A stretch of 64,000 bases of DNA from an uncultured Aquimarina sp. GTDB lineage: Bacteria; Bacteroidota; Bacteroidia; Flavobacteriales; Flavobacteriaceae. The DNA lies in NCBI GenBank assembly GCA_947489685.1, contig CANLEM010000001.1:372001-436000 (forward strand), in the 5' to 3' direction. Of the stretch, positions 44,619 through 54,429 are shown piece by piece. Each line of letters begins with the position of its first letter. The first letter of the stretch is position 1. The notes beneath the pieces were generated by a model. That model saw only the letters and a program-made list of their open reading frames with translations. It had not been told where the DNA came from and made no database searches. The position numbers were made by a program, and so were the translations under genes.

Positions 44619-47084
44619 ATGAGAAAACAACTACTCTTCGTTTTGAGCACTATTGTATTAGTATTCATAACAACAATCAAACTAAATGCGCAAACGGGTA
44701 ATGAAGTTCTTGGTGATAATGCTGCTCCAGGAATAACCACGGGAAATTATAATACTATTGTCGGCGATGAAGCTGGTACGGCCTTAACAACTTCTTCTCA
44801 AAATACATTATTGGGATATCAGTCTGGTAGATCCATAACTGCATTTGCAACAGATAATGTTTTTGTTGGATATGATTCTGGACTTAATAATTTAACTGGG
44901 GATGATAATGTGTTTATGGGCTCAGAATCTGGATATAGTAATACTAGTGGTAGTAGAAATTTATATCTAGGCTCAGAATCTGGATATAGTAATACTAGAG
45001 GTAGGAATAATTTATATCTAGGCTCAGAATCTGGATATAATAATATAAGTGGTAGTGATAATTTATATTTAGGTTATAGATCCGGATATTATACCAGTAC
45101 GGGATACGATAACATAGTAATTGGTAAAGAAGCAGGAGGATATAATGACGGAATCTCATTAGGAGATCCTAATTTTAGAAATTCGGTAATCATAGGAACA
45201 GAAGCCGGGAATAAGATACAAAATGCTGAAAGAGTGGTCTTTTTAGGAGATGGAGCGGGATATAGTACAACTACAGGTGCTCGAAATGTGTTTCTAGGGT
45301 ATCATTCAGGATATAGAAATACTACAGGTAATTATAATGTTTTTGTAGGTGATGCTACCGGAGTATTTAATACTGAAGGTCGCAGTAATACCTTTGTAGG
45401 AGGTTTGCTGAGTGAATCTGTTGATAACAATGGAGTTCTTGATTTTCGAGGGTCAGCAGGAGATGGTAACACCACAGGGGTTAATAATTCTTTTTTTGGA
45501 GCAGGAGCAGGTACAGATAATGGTACAGGTTCAGAAAATACATTTATAGGAGGTAATGCAGGCGCAAGAAATGAGTTTGGAGATTATAATACATTTATAG
45601 GTTTTCAGGCAGGAGTTCGTAATAATGTGAGTAATAGTACTACCAATGCAAGTAACAATACTTTTGTGGGATGGAGAGCCGGAGCATATAATGAAGAGGG
45701 GGCTAATAATATAGTCATGGGATATAATGCTGGTTTTGTAGAGGGAAACGATGGTAGTAATAATAGCATCGTTATCGGATATGAAGCAAAAATTACCGGA
45801 AGTACAGATCGAACCAATAATGTAATACTAGGTGCTAATGCCAGCGTAGAAGCAGATTATGCTGTGGCTATAGGAGCAGGAGCTACTACCACTACCAATA
45901 ACAGTATGGTTTTGGGAGGGGTTACTACTACAGACAGATTAAGTGTCGGTATTGCGACAGCAACACCAAATCAAAATGCATCTTTAGAACTGGCCGATAC
46001 TGATAAGGGATTCTTGGTTAATAGAATCACTACAGTACAACGTACCGCTATGGAAACTGCTGCAGCTAATGGGAGCCCTTTGGCAACTACTGAAGCTGGG
46101 ATGATGGTATATGATACGGATTTGTCCGCAATCTTTTTATGGAATGGTACGCAATGGGTAAATTCTACAGTCGATACTGATACCGATGATCAAACTATTG
46201 ATGTGTTTCAACTAACAGATAATAATTTAGAACTTTCATTATTAGATGATGCTGAAGCTACCAAAACTGTTGATCTTTCTAAATATTTGGATAACACCGA
46301 TAGCCAGGAATTGTCTTTGGCAACCAATACCTTAAGTATTTCTGGAGGGACAGCTACGGTTGATCTTGCTGGGTATCTGGATAATACCGATGCGCAAGAT
46401 TTAGAGTTGTCTGGTAATACACTAAGCTTAACCAATGATGGTACCACAGTGGATTTATCGGGATATTTAGACAATACCGATGGACAAACGTTAAGTCTTA
46501 CTAACGGAAACTTAAGTATTACCGGAGGAAATACTATTGATGTTTCGGTATTACAGGATGGAACAGGAACCGATAGTCAAAATTTGACTTCGGCAACATT
46601 AGATAATAATCTGTTAACTATTGCTATCGAAAATGGGAATTCGGTAACTGTAGATCTGTCGGCTATATTGACTCCACTTCAGGATGAAAATATAGCTCGG
46701 CAAGCCGAAATTGATTCGCAACAATCTCAAATCACCACTCAGCAAACCCAGATAGAGGATTTAATTAGTCGTATGGAGGCTGTAGAGAGCTGTGCTTGTG
46801 ATTCGGGAAATGTAAATAAAGGAAACCTTCCTGTACTGTACCAAAATATACCTAACCCTTTTAATGGGACTTCTGCCATAAAGTATTATTTGCCAGAAGG
46901 GATCAATAATGCCGCTATTGTGTTTAGCAACTCGATTGGGCAGGTAGTATCTACTGTCGCGCTAAAAGAGAATGGAGATAGAGAATTAAATATTAATAGT
47001 GATGGATTAGCAGCAGGAACATATTTCTATACATTATACATCGGAAGCCGAAAAGTTGATACCAAAAAGATGGTAATCGAATAA
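44619..47084 (+). CDS. T9SS-exported repeat adhesin-like protein
   Basis: The protein has 821 residues from the ATG at 44619; the longer frame runs through the promoter boxes. After the signal peptide (ends LNAQ), residues about 40-430 are 17-residue-period repeats of the type GSESGYSNTSGSRNLYL, resembling beta-roll heads of trimeric adhesins. Then come GFLVNRITTVQRT, GMMVYDTDLSAIFLWNGTQW, LDNTD repeats and a T9SS type A sorting domain from about residue 740 (LYQNIPNPFNGTSAIKYYLP). The second half is paralogous to the protein at 40018. A surface adhesin or fibre role is inferred. Confidence 0.85.
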   Translation: MRKQLLFVLSTIVLVFITTIKLNAQTGNEVLGDNAAPGITTGNYNTIVGDEAGTALTTSSQNTLLGYQSGRSITAFATDNVFVGYDSGLNNLTGDDNVFMGSESGYSNTSGSRNLYLGSESGYSNTRGRNNLYLGSESGYNNISGSDNLYLGYRSGYYTSTGYDNIVIGKEAGGYNDGISLGDPNFRNSVIIGTEAGNKIQNAERVVFLGDGAGYSTTTGARNVFLGYHSGYRNTTGNYNVFVGDATGVFNTEGRSNTFVGGLLSESVDNNGVLDFRGSAGDGNTTGVNNSFFGAGAGTDNGTGSENTFIGGNAGARNEFGDYNTFIGFQAGVRNNVSNSTTNASNNTFVGWRAGAYNEEGANNIVMGYNAGFVEGNDGSNNSIVIGYEAKITGSTDRTNNVILGANASVEADYAVAIGAGATTTTNNSMVLGGVTTTDRLSVGIATATPNQNASLELADTDKGFLVNRITTVQRTAMETAAANGSPLATTEAGMMVYDTDLSAIFLWNGTQWVNSTVDTDTDDQTIDVFQLTDNNLELSLLDDAEATKTVDLSKYLDNTDSQELSLATNTLSISGGTATVDLAGYLDNTDAQDLELSGNTLSLTNDGTTVDLSGYLDNTDGQTLSLTNGNLSITGGNTIDVSVLQDGTGTDSQNLTSATLDNNLLTIAIENGNSVTVDLSAILTPLQDENIARQAEIDSQQSQITTQQTQIEDLISRMEAVESCACDSGNVNKGNLPVLYQNIPNPFNGTSAIKYYLPEGINNAAIVFSNSIGQVVSTVALKENGDRELNINSDGLAAGTYFYTLYIGSRKVDTKKMVIE
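44919..45071 (+). repeat. Three tandem 51-bp repeats
   Basis: Units start at 44919, 44970 and 45021 with GGCTCAGAATCTGGATATA; each encodes a 17-residue beta-roll turn. Confidence 0.85.
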
Positions 47085-47195
47085 CATATTAAGGATGTGC
47101 TGTTGGTTAGCGTCTATCCAAAACCAGTATAGTCTTGTCTTTTGATTATACTTTAAAAAAAGCCCGGCGGGCATCAATAGTACTTCACACAGTCA

Positions 47196-47211
47196 TACGT
47201 AGGGCTACGTA
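47196..47211. promoter_or_regulatory. Palindrome TACGTA-N4-TACGTA before the LRR gene
   Basis: TACGTAGGGCTACGTA is a perfect inverted repeat with a 4-base centre, 111 bp before the ATG. Twelve of the 13 bases shared with 39913-39925 match. NarL/LuxR-type regulators often use TAC...GTA-type palindromes. Confidence 0.45.
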
Positions 47212-47222
47212 ATTAAAAGCTT

Positions 47223-47239
47223 TGACACCTTTTGACACC
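47223..47239 (+). promoter_or_regulatory. Tandem TGACACC boxes before the LRR gene
   Basis: TGACACC at 47223-47229 and 47233-47239, the second 74 bp before the ATG at 47307. A candidate -7 TATTATTG (47272-47279) follows. Confidence 0.68.
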
Positions 47240-47306
47240 TTTAAAACTCTCTTAAAATCAGGTATGTACTGTATTATTGCATTCGATATCTAATAAACCC
47301 CTTACT

Positions 47307-50300
47307 ATGAAAATAAGACTACTTCTTTTTAGCATAATGCTATTTTCTTTTATTGGTAAAGTAAATGCTCAATTTCAAATAACGAAATGTGCAGTATCTG
47401 CAAGTATTCAGGCAGAAGCTAATTGTCAAGGCACTGTTCCCGATTGGAGAAATCAAATTGAGGTTTTTCAGCCAGCGCCTTTCCCTCTTACAATAGTTCA
47501 AAATCCTGCGCCAGGTACTTTGGTAGATGCCGGTGAGGTGACGATAGTATTTACAGCTTCAAGTTCTATGGGGGCAGATTCTTGTAGCGCAACTTTAACA
47601 GTATTGGATAATCCGGCTACTTGCCCACGTACCAGTGTGCCAGATGCTAACTTTGAAGCAGCTTTGAGTGCGTATGATGATATCCCGAATGATGGTCAGG
47701 TGCCAACAGTAAATATAAAATTTCTTACTTCGCTAGATGTCTCAGGAAATAATATTGCAGATTTAACAGGTATTGAGGATTTTGAAAGTATTGAAGAGCT
47801 AACAATTAGTAACAATACTATTTCTAATCTTAATATTAGCGCAAATACAAAACTTAAGAAACTTGTTGCAAGTTCTAACACGTTGACTACTATAAATGTT
47901 GGCGCATCTCCATTACTAGAAGAATTAATAGTGGATGATAACCAATTGACCAATTTGGATATTAGCGCCAATACTACTTTAAAAACAGTGTCTGTAGATG
48001 ATAACCAATTAACAAATCTGGATGTAAGCAATAATATAGCTTTGTTAACTATAAATGCCAATAACAATGATATCTCTAGTATAGATGTAAGTGCCAATAC
48101 TAGCCTTGAAATTTTAAATCTTGCCCAAAATGAGTTAACCAATGCTTCGGATCTTGTTTTAGGAACCAATTCCAATTTTAGTGATCTGGATGTAAGCGGC
48201 AATAATTTAGAAGGGTTGAATCTAAGCGGTGTTTCAAACATTAATGAATTGGTTTGTGGTAATAACAATCTAACTGATATTGATGTTAACGGTTTTCTTC
48301 TCCTGGAAGTCCTTTACGCAGAAAATAACGATTTAACAATATTAGATGTTTCGAGCAATCCAGCATTGGGTCTTCTACGGGTCAACAATAATGATCTAGG
48401 TTTTTTGAATATTAGGAATGGAAATAATGTCAATTTTGTCGAATTTAATGCCTCAAATAATCCAAACTTAGGCTGTATCCAGGTAGATAATGCTACTGAT
48501 GCATATGCTGGATTAGGAAACTATGCAGGATGGCAAATAGATGGGGCTACTTCTGCGTATGCAGATCAATGTTTTACTTTTGTTCCTGATGATAATTTTG
48601 AACAAGCCTTAATAGATGCCGGATACGATACTACTGGTTTAGATAATTTTGTGCCTACGGCTAATATAGCGAGTGTAGTAAGCTTTAATGCGGGTACTGG
48701 AGGAGCATTATATAATAAAGGAATCACAGATCTTACGGGTATCGAAGATTTTGTGTCGTTAATACAACTATGGAGTGAAGGTAATCCTTTAGTGAGTATA
48801 GATCTGAGTAAAAATACTGCTCTAAATACAATGGTACTTATAGGCACAGCGTTAACAGATCTGGATCTTAGCGGAAATACACAATTATTTTTCGCAGTTG
48901 TTAGAGATAATAATCAATTAACAAGTATAAACCTTAGTGCTAATACATTGCTTACAAACTTAACTATTGGGAATAACTTATTATCTGCTATAGATCTAAG
49001 CACCAATACAGCATTGACAAAATTGAATATTAACAATAGCTCATTATCAAGTATAGATCTTAGTGCTAATGTTAGATTAGACAGAATATTCATTAAAGAT
49101 ACTCCATTATCAAGTTTAGATCTTAATACGAATACGGCATTAGCAAATTTAGAACTCAATGCTACGGCACTTACAAGTATTGACCTGAGTACAAATACAG
49201 CACTTAGTCAGTTAATAGTAAATAACAGCTCGCTTACGAGCCTAGATCTTAGTGCTAACACAGTATTAGACTATCTAGAATGTACCAACAATTTATTGTC
49301 TAATTTAGATTTAAGTAATAATGTGCTCTTAGAAGAATTGTATTTATCAGATAACGAATTAACCAGTATTGACCTAAGTACCAATACGGCATTGAACTAT
49401 TTGTATTGTAATGATAATGAATTAACAAGTTTAGACCTTAACTCTAATACAAATCTTATGGAGTTAGAAGTCAAAAATAATCAACTTACTTTTCTAAATC
49501 TAAAAAATGGGACTAATGAGACGGCCGATCTTGATTATTTTAGAGCTACTGGAAACCCTAATCTAAGTTGTATTGAGGTAGATAATGTAACTGCTGCAAA
49601 TGCAGGAATTGGTAGTTATAATGATTGGATAAAGGATGTTACGGCTTCGTATTCCGAATCTTGTAGGACCTATGTGCCCGATGATAATTTTGAACAAGCG
49701 TTAATTGATTTGGGGTATGATTCGGGTGCGTTAGATGATTATGTGCTCACAGCCAATATTGCCGGAGTAACAGAACTAAGTGTACGTTATGATAATATAG
49801 TAGATCTTACCGGTATTCAGGATTTTGTATCGTTAACCACATTACGTTGCGATAATAATGATATTACCAGCCTAGATCTAAGTAAAAATACTGCACTAAT
49901 AGATTTAAGATGTCATGATAATCCATTGGGAACTTTAGATCTTAGTGCGAATACGTTGCTAACTAGAGTAGATGCGTTTCGTGCCGGATTGACCAATATT
50001 AATCTTACTGGACTTACACAATTATCTATTTTAAAAGTTAGTGAAAACTTATTTTCGAGTATAGATTTGAGCACAAATACAGGGTTGACAGAATTAACTA
50101 TTTCAGAAAATACTGCACTTACTAGTATAGATCTCAGTAGCAATACAGAATTAGTAAAGTTATTTGCATTTGAGTGTCAATTGGGAAGCTTAGATCTTAG
50201 TGCCAATACCAAAATAGAAGTAATTAATGTTGAGGATAATCTGTTAACAGTTCTTGATATAAGTGCAAATACGGTGCTAGAAAGTTTAGATATTGAAGAT

Positions 50301-53300
50301 AATCAACTATCAAGTATCGATCTTAGTGCAAATACGGCTTTAAGACTTTTGTGGTGTGATAATAACCAATTGATCAGTTTGGATTTGAGTACCAACACCA
50401 ATGTTACGAGATTAGAATGTGAAAACAATAAACTTACTTCTCTTAATGTGAAAAATGGAAGTAGTGCAAACATCAGTACACTTCGTTCAACGTCAAATTT
50501 TGATCTTAATTGTATCGAAGTAGATGACCCTGCTGCTGCAATAGCTGGTACAGGTAATTATGGTGGTTGGTTAAAAGATGATAGTACAGCATATGCAGAT
50601 GGTTGTGTGCCATTTACATATGTACCTGATGATAATTTTGAGCAAGTATTAATTGATCTAGCGCTAGATGATGTACTGGATAATTTTGTGGTAACTTCTA
50701 ATATTTCAGGGGTAACTATTCTAAACCTGAATACCCAATCCATTGTAGATCTTACAGGGATTGAGGATTTTGCAGCACTAGAAATATTAAATGTAAATGA
50801 CAATCAACTTACACGATTAGACCTTAAGCAAAACACTGCTTTAACTTTTGTGCAAGCAAATAACAATCAGTTACAATTCTTTTCTATAAAGAATGGAAAT
50901 AATGCTAATATCACCACTTTTTCTGCTACGGGTAATGCAGATTTATTATGTATTGAGGTAGATGACGAAACCGCAAGTTATTTAATTACTTGGCAAAAAG
51001 ATGCAACAGCCTCATTTGGTACCGTATGTACAGCGTGCACGATTAATGGAGATTGGCGGATTAGTTCTCAAGCAGAATTTGATCAATTTATCTCACTGCT
51101 TGGTACATGTAATACTATTAATGGCAATCTAACTATTAGACATGCGAATGATATTACAGATGTATCCGCTTTATCTAATATCGAGGTTATTAATGGAAAA
51201 TTATTTATCGGAGATAATGAGTTAATTTCAAGTTTAGATGGATTAGAAAATGTCAATACAGTAACAGATGGAATCAATTTATCTCGTAACGATGTACTTA
51301 ACGATATTTCTGCTCTTTCCGGAATTGTAAATCCAACGTTGAGTATTACTATATCCGAAAATGCAATGTTAACAGATATAACAACAGTACTTGATTTTAC
51401 AGTTACAGAATTAATATTTATAAATAAACAAACATTAACTCATGCATTAACGTTTCCGAATGTTATAACCTTAACTGGAACAAATACGAGGAATAGCTCA
51501 GGTTCGGGATCACTAAATTTTAGGGAAGTGGTAACATCTTCAATCAGTTTTCCGAATCTTACTACTATTGAGCATTTTTTTACATTAAGAGACGTAGATG
51601 TTAATACCGTATCTTTTCCTTTATTAACAAATGTGGGAAGATCATTTAGTATCTATGATGCTGAAAATACTGACATGTTTGATTTTAATGCTTTGCAAAC
51701 TGTGGATGGTTTTACCTTGGATGAAAGCAGTGTAACCGATCTTTCTTCGTTTGCTGCTTTAACCTCTGTAGGGACTTATTTATCTATTGGTAATAACCCA
51801 AATTTAATAAGTCTGGATGCTCTTAATAATGTAACATCAACCTCAGGAGTTAATTTATATATTAGAAATAACAATGCTTTAACTAGTTTGGATGGATTAA
51901 CGTTTGTTTCTGGTAGTAATGAAATTGTAGTAATCGAAAATAACCCTGTATTAACAGGTATCGATGCGCTACAAGGCGTTACTTCAGTTGGATATTTTCA
52001 AATAGTAAATAATGCCCTACTCACCAATGTAAACGGACTAAGTAATTTAACAGAGACTACCGAAACAGGGACATCTTCATTTCAACAATCCAGTATATCA
52101 GGTAATGCTATTACTTCACTTAACCTTACAAGTTTGAGAACTGTAGGAAACCAGTTAAATATTGCAGAAACAGGAGTGACAAATTTCTGTGGATTATATA
52201 GCTACGTAGCCGATGGAGATGGGCAAACGACCTTGAATCTTACGGGGAGTGCATTTACAATCGCTAATATCTTAAATTGCGAAAATATAGCACCGGTAAT
52301 TACTTTGCTTGGTGATAACCCCCAAATAATAGGTATAGGAACAGGTTATGTAGAATTAGGAGCCACTACCGATGACGGAAGTGATGTGGTTATTGATGCT
52401 ACTGATTTTGTAGATGCTCTCGGAAGTTATACAATTACATATAATGCCACCAATGCTTCTGGGATGGCTACTGCTACCGAAGTAACCAGAACGGTTACAG
52501 TTGCTGATATTACCGCACCAGTAATTACTTTAACAGGTGATAACCCACAAATAATTGAAAGAGGGATAGCTTATTCGGAACTAGGAGCTACTACCGATGA
52601 TGGTAGTGCTGTTGTAATCGATGCATCAGGTGTAAATATGAATGTAGTTGGGAATTATGATGTAACCTATAATGCCGCTGATGCTTCAGGTAATATGGCA
52701 GATCAAGTTACAAGAACGGTTAATGTTGTAGATACCACTGCACCTGTGATTACATTAACAGGTGATAATCCACAAACGATCGAATTAGGTTCGGGCTATA
52801 CAGAATTAGGAGCTACTACAGATGATAGTTCTGTTGTTACGATTGATAACAGTGATTTTGTAGATGCAGTTGGTAGTTATACTATATATTACAATGCAAC
52901 CGATGTGTCAGGTAATATGGCAGACCAGGTTACCAGAATGGTACATGTGGTTGATAACTGCCCACTGGTGAATTTGCCGACTACTAATTTTACAATTACA
53001 ACTTCTAGTGAAACCTGTGTAGATAAGGATAATGGTTCGATTACGATTACTGCGATAACAGATTTGGATTACCAAACCACAATTAATGGTCAGAACTATA
53101 GTTTTATATCATCTTTAGAAGTTGGAGATTTGTCTCCGGGGATATATCCTATTTGTATTGGAGTAGAAGGTTTTACTAATTGTGAGCAGTGTTTTGAAGT
53201 TGTCATTGAAGCTGCGGCAAGTTTATCAGGACAAACTACTTTATCTACAGAGATTGGGAAAGCAAGAGTAGCCGTTGAGATTACTACGGGTACTGCTCCA

Positions 53301-53681
53301 TATACAGTACTGATCAATAACGAAGTGGTAGGAGAGTATACCGCAAATAAGTTTGCTGTAGAGGTAACTCATGGTGATGAGGTAGAGGTGATCTCTAGTT
53401 TGGATTGCGAAGGTAAGTTATCGACCAAAGTAAACTTATTTGATGAGGTTAGGGTTGCACCCAACCCAACCAGAGGAGATGTAGTGCTTACATTACCAGA
53501 TACCGAATTGCAAAACATCGTAATCGATATTTATAATGCTATTGGATTACGTATGTCTTCAAGGGAGTATAGCCTTACTTCAGGTCGAGTAACATTACCG
53601 TTTGGTGAATTACCAACGGGGATCTATTTTATTACGATCAATCAAGGTGCTCCCGTAACTTTTAAAATTGTAAGACAATGA
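47307..53681 (+). CDS. Giant T9SS-exported leucine-rich-repeat protein
   Basis: The protein has 2124 residues from the ATG at 47307. It has a signal peptide (ends VNAQ), a HYR-like beta domain (40-105), and four LRR modules each opening with VPDxNFEQALIDxGYD near residues 111, 426, 790 and 1106. Their repeats follow LTSIDLSTNTALxxLxxxxN with a period of 20-23. A receptor-L-like region follows (about 1250-1650), then three DUF5011 Ig-like domains from about 1662, 1738 and 1811 (APVITLTGDNPQTIELG), and a type A sorting domain at 2052-2124. It is likely a surface adhesin or binding scaffold. Its stop overlaps the next gene. Confidence 0.88.
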   Translation: MKIRLLLFSIMLFSFIGKVNAQFQITKCAVSASIQAEANCQGTVPDWRNQIEVFQPAPFPLTIVQNPAPGTLVDAGEVTIVFTASSSMGADSCSATLTVLDNPATCPRTSVPDANFEAALSAYDDIPNDGQVPTVNIKFLTSLDVSGNNIADLTGIEDFESIEELTISNNTISNLNISANTKLKKLVASSNTLTTINVGASPLLEELIVDDNQLTNLDISANTTLKTVSVDDNQLTNLDVSNNIALLTINANNNDISSIDVSANTSLEILNLAQNELTNASDLVLGTNSNFSDLDVSGNNLEGLNLSGVSNINELVCGNNNLTDIDVNGFLLLEVLYAENNDLTILDVSSNPALGLLRVNNNDLGFLNIRNGNNVNFVEFNASNNPNLGCIQVDNATDAYAGLGNYAGWQIDGATSAYADQCFTFVPDDNFEQALIDAGYDTTGLDNFVPTANIASVVSFNAGTGGALYNKGITDLTGIEDFVSLIQLWSEGNPLVSIDLSKNTALNTMVLIGTALTDLDLSGNTQLFFAVVRDNNQLTSINLSANTLLTNLTIGNNLLSAIDLSTNTALTKLNINNSSLSSIDLSANVRLDRIFIKDTPLSSLDLNTNTALANLELNATALTSIDLSTNTALSQLIVNNSSLTSLDLSANTVLDYLECTNNLLSNLDLSNNVLLEELYLSDNELTSIDLSTNTALNYLYCNDNELTSLDLNSNTNLMELEVKNNQLTFLNLKNGTNETADLDYFRATGNPNLSCIEVDNVTAANAGIGSYNDWIKDVTASYSESCRTYVPDDNFEQALIDLGYDSGALDDYVLTANIAGVTELSVRYDNIVDLTGIQDFVSLTTLRCDNNDITSLDLSKNTALIDLRCHDNPLGTLDLSANTLLTRVDAFRAGLTNINLTGLTQLSILKVSENLFSSIDLSTNTGLTELTISENTALTSIDLSSNTELVKLFAFECQLGSLDLSANTKIEVINVEDNLLTVLDISANTVLESLDIEDNQLSSIDLSANTALRLLWCDNNQLISLDLSTNTNVTRLECENNKLTSLNVKNGSSANISTLRSTSNFDLNCIEVDDPAAAIAGTGNYGGWLKDDSTAYADGCVPFTYVPDDNFEQVLIDLALDDVLDNFVVTSNISGVTILNLNTQSIVDLTGIEDFAALEILNVNDNQLTRLDLKQNTALTFVQANNNQLQFFSIKNGNNANITTFSATGNADLLCIEVDDETASYLITWQKDATASFGTVCTACTINGDWRISSQAEFDQFISLLGTCNTINGNLTIRHANDITDVSALSNIEVINGKLFIGDNELISSLDGLENVNTVTDGINLSRNDVLNDISALSGIVNPTLSITISENAMLTDITTVLDFTVTELIFINKQTLTHALTFPNVITLTGTNTRNSSGSGSLNFREVVTSSISFPNLTTIEHFFTLRDVDVNTVSFPLLTNVGRSFSIYDAENTDMFDFNALQTVDGFTLDESSVTDLSSFAALTSVGTYLSIGNNPNLISLDALNNVTSTSGVNLYIRNNNALTSLDGLTFVSGSNEIVVIENNPVLTGIDALQGVTSVGYFQIVNNALLTNVNGLSNLTETTETGTSSFQQSSISGNAITSLNLTSLRTVGNQLNIAETGVTNFCGLYSYVADGDGQTTLNLTGSAFTIANILNCENIAPVITLLGDNPQIIGIGTGYVELGATTDDGSDVVIDATDFVDALGSYTITYNATNASGMATATEVTRTVTVADITAPVITLTGDNPQIIERGIAYSELGATTDDGSAVVIDASGVNMNVVGNYDVTYNAADASGNMADQVTRTVNVVDTTAPVITLTGDNPQTIELGSGYTELGATTDDSSVVTIDNSDFVDAVGSYTIYYNATDVSGNMADQVTRMVHVVDNCPLVNLPTTNFTITTSSETCVDKDNGSITITAITDLDYQTTINGQNYSFISSLEVGDLSPGIYPICIGVEGFTNCEQCFEVVIEAAASLSGQTTLSTEIGKARVAVEITTGTAPYTVLINNEVVGEYTANKFAVEVTHGDEVEVISSLDCEGKLSTKVNLFDEVRVAPNPTRGDVVLTLPDTELQNIVIDIYNAIGLRMSSREYSLTSGRVTLPFGELPTGIYFITINQGAPVTFKIVRQ

Positions 53682-54373
53682 GAAATTTAAAACTATATAT
53701 TGCTATAGTAGGTATATCCTTATTATTTTCATGTAGTGGAGATGATAACGGAGGTAATCCTTTTTTTTCCGCTAATGGAACCCCTGATATTCCTGGATTG
53801 ATTTTTCCGACCAACAATTTAGTGTGTACTAATTTCAATTTAGAGTTTGATTGGAATACGGTTATCGATGTCGATGGTGATACGGTGACTTATGTGATTG
53901 ATATTGCAGCAGATAGTAGCTTTGAGGCAATAGTATTTACTGCTATTACTACCGATACCAAAAGAACGTTTACGTTAGAAAAAGGGGTCACGTATTATTG
54001 GCGTGTAAAGGCTAGAGATAGTACTGGTAATGAGAGTGAGTATTCGCCAACCCAATCATTTTTTACAGAACCTGAAGCAGGGACCAATACGATACCTACA
54101 GCACCACAATTAATAAGTCCGATGCAAGGAGAACGCATATCGGGTTCAACAATCACTTTAAATTGGAATGCTACTGATAGTGAAGACGATGCACTATCAT
54201 ATGACCTGTACTTTGGGGATACGAATCCTCCAGTCTTATTTTCTGATAATATCGATGTATCTACATTTGATGTTACAGTATCCCCTGGTGCGGTATATTA
54301 TTGGCGAGTGGTGGTAAAAGATACACATCAAAATGCTGCCCTCGGTCAAGTATGGAATTTTAGAACAGAGTAA
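53678..54373 (+). CDS. Lipoprotein with two fibronectin-III-like domains
   Basis: The protein has 231 residues. A lipoprotein signal peptide ends in the lipobox LFS-C19. Two related Ig/FnIII-like domains follow, each ending in a YYWRV strand (VTYYWRVKARDSTGNESEYS, then VYYWRVVVKDTHQNAALGQV). The start codon overlaps the LRR protein's stop (ATGA), so the two are translationally coupled and probably interact at the outer membrane. Confidence 0.85.
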   Translation: MRNLKLYIAIVGISLLFSCSGDDNGGNPFFSANGTPDIPGLIFPTNNLVCTNFNLEFDWNTVIDVDGDTVTYVIDIAADSSFEAIVFTAITTDTKRTFTLEKGVTYYWRVKARDSTGNESEYSPTQSFFTEPEAGTNTIPTAPQLISPMQGERISGSTITLNWNATDSEDDALSYDLYFGDTNPPVLFSDNIDVSTFDVTVSPGAVYYWRVVVKDTHQNAALGQVWNFRTE

Positions 54374-54402
54374 CTATAGACTTACATTATAATAAATACA
54401 GG

Positions 54403-54428
54403 AACCACACTATTTTGTGTGGTTTTTT
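54403..54428. terminator. Bidirectional terminator
   Basis: AACCACAC and GTGTGGTT form a perfect stem (loop TATTTT) with TTTTTT on the + side, between the lipoprotein gene and the convergent oxidoreductase gene. Confidence 0.88.
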
Positions 54429-54429
54429 A

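Noticed and set aside
47277..47306. Ten-residue extension of the LRR protein
   Set aside because: It needs a TTG inside the promoter -7 region; the ATG at 47307 begins the signal peptide.
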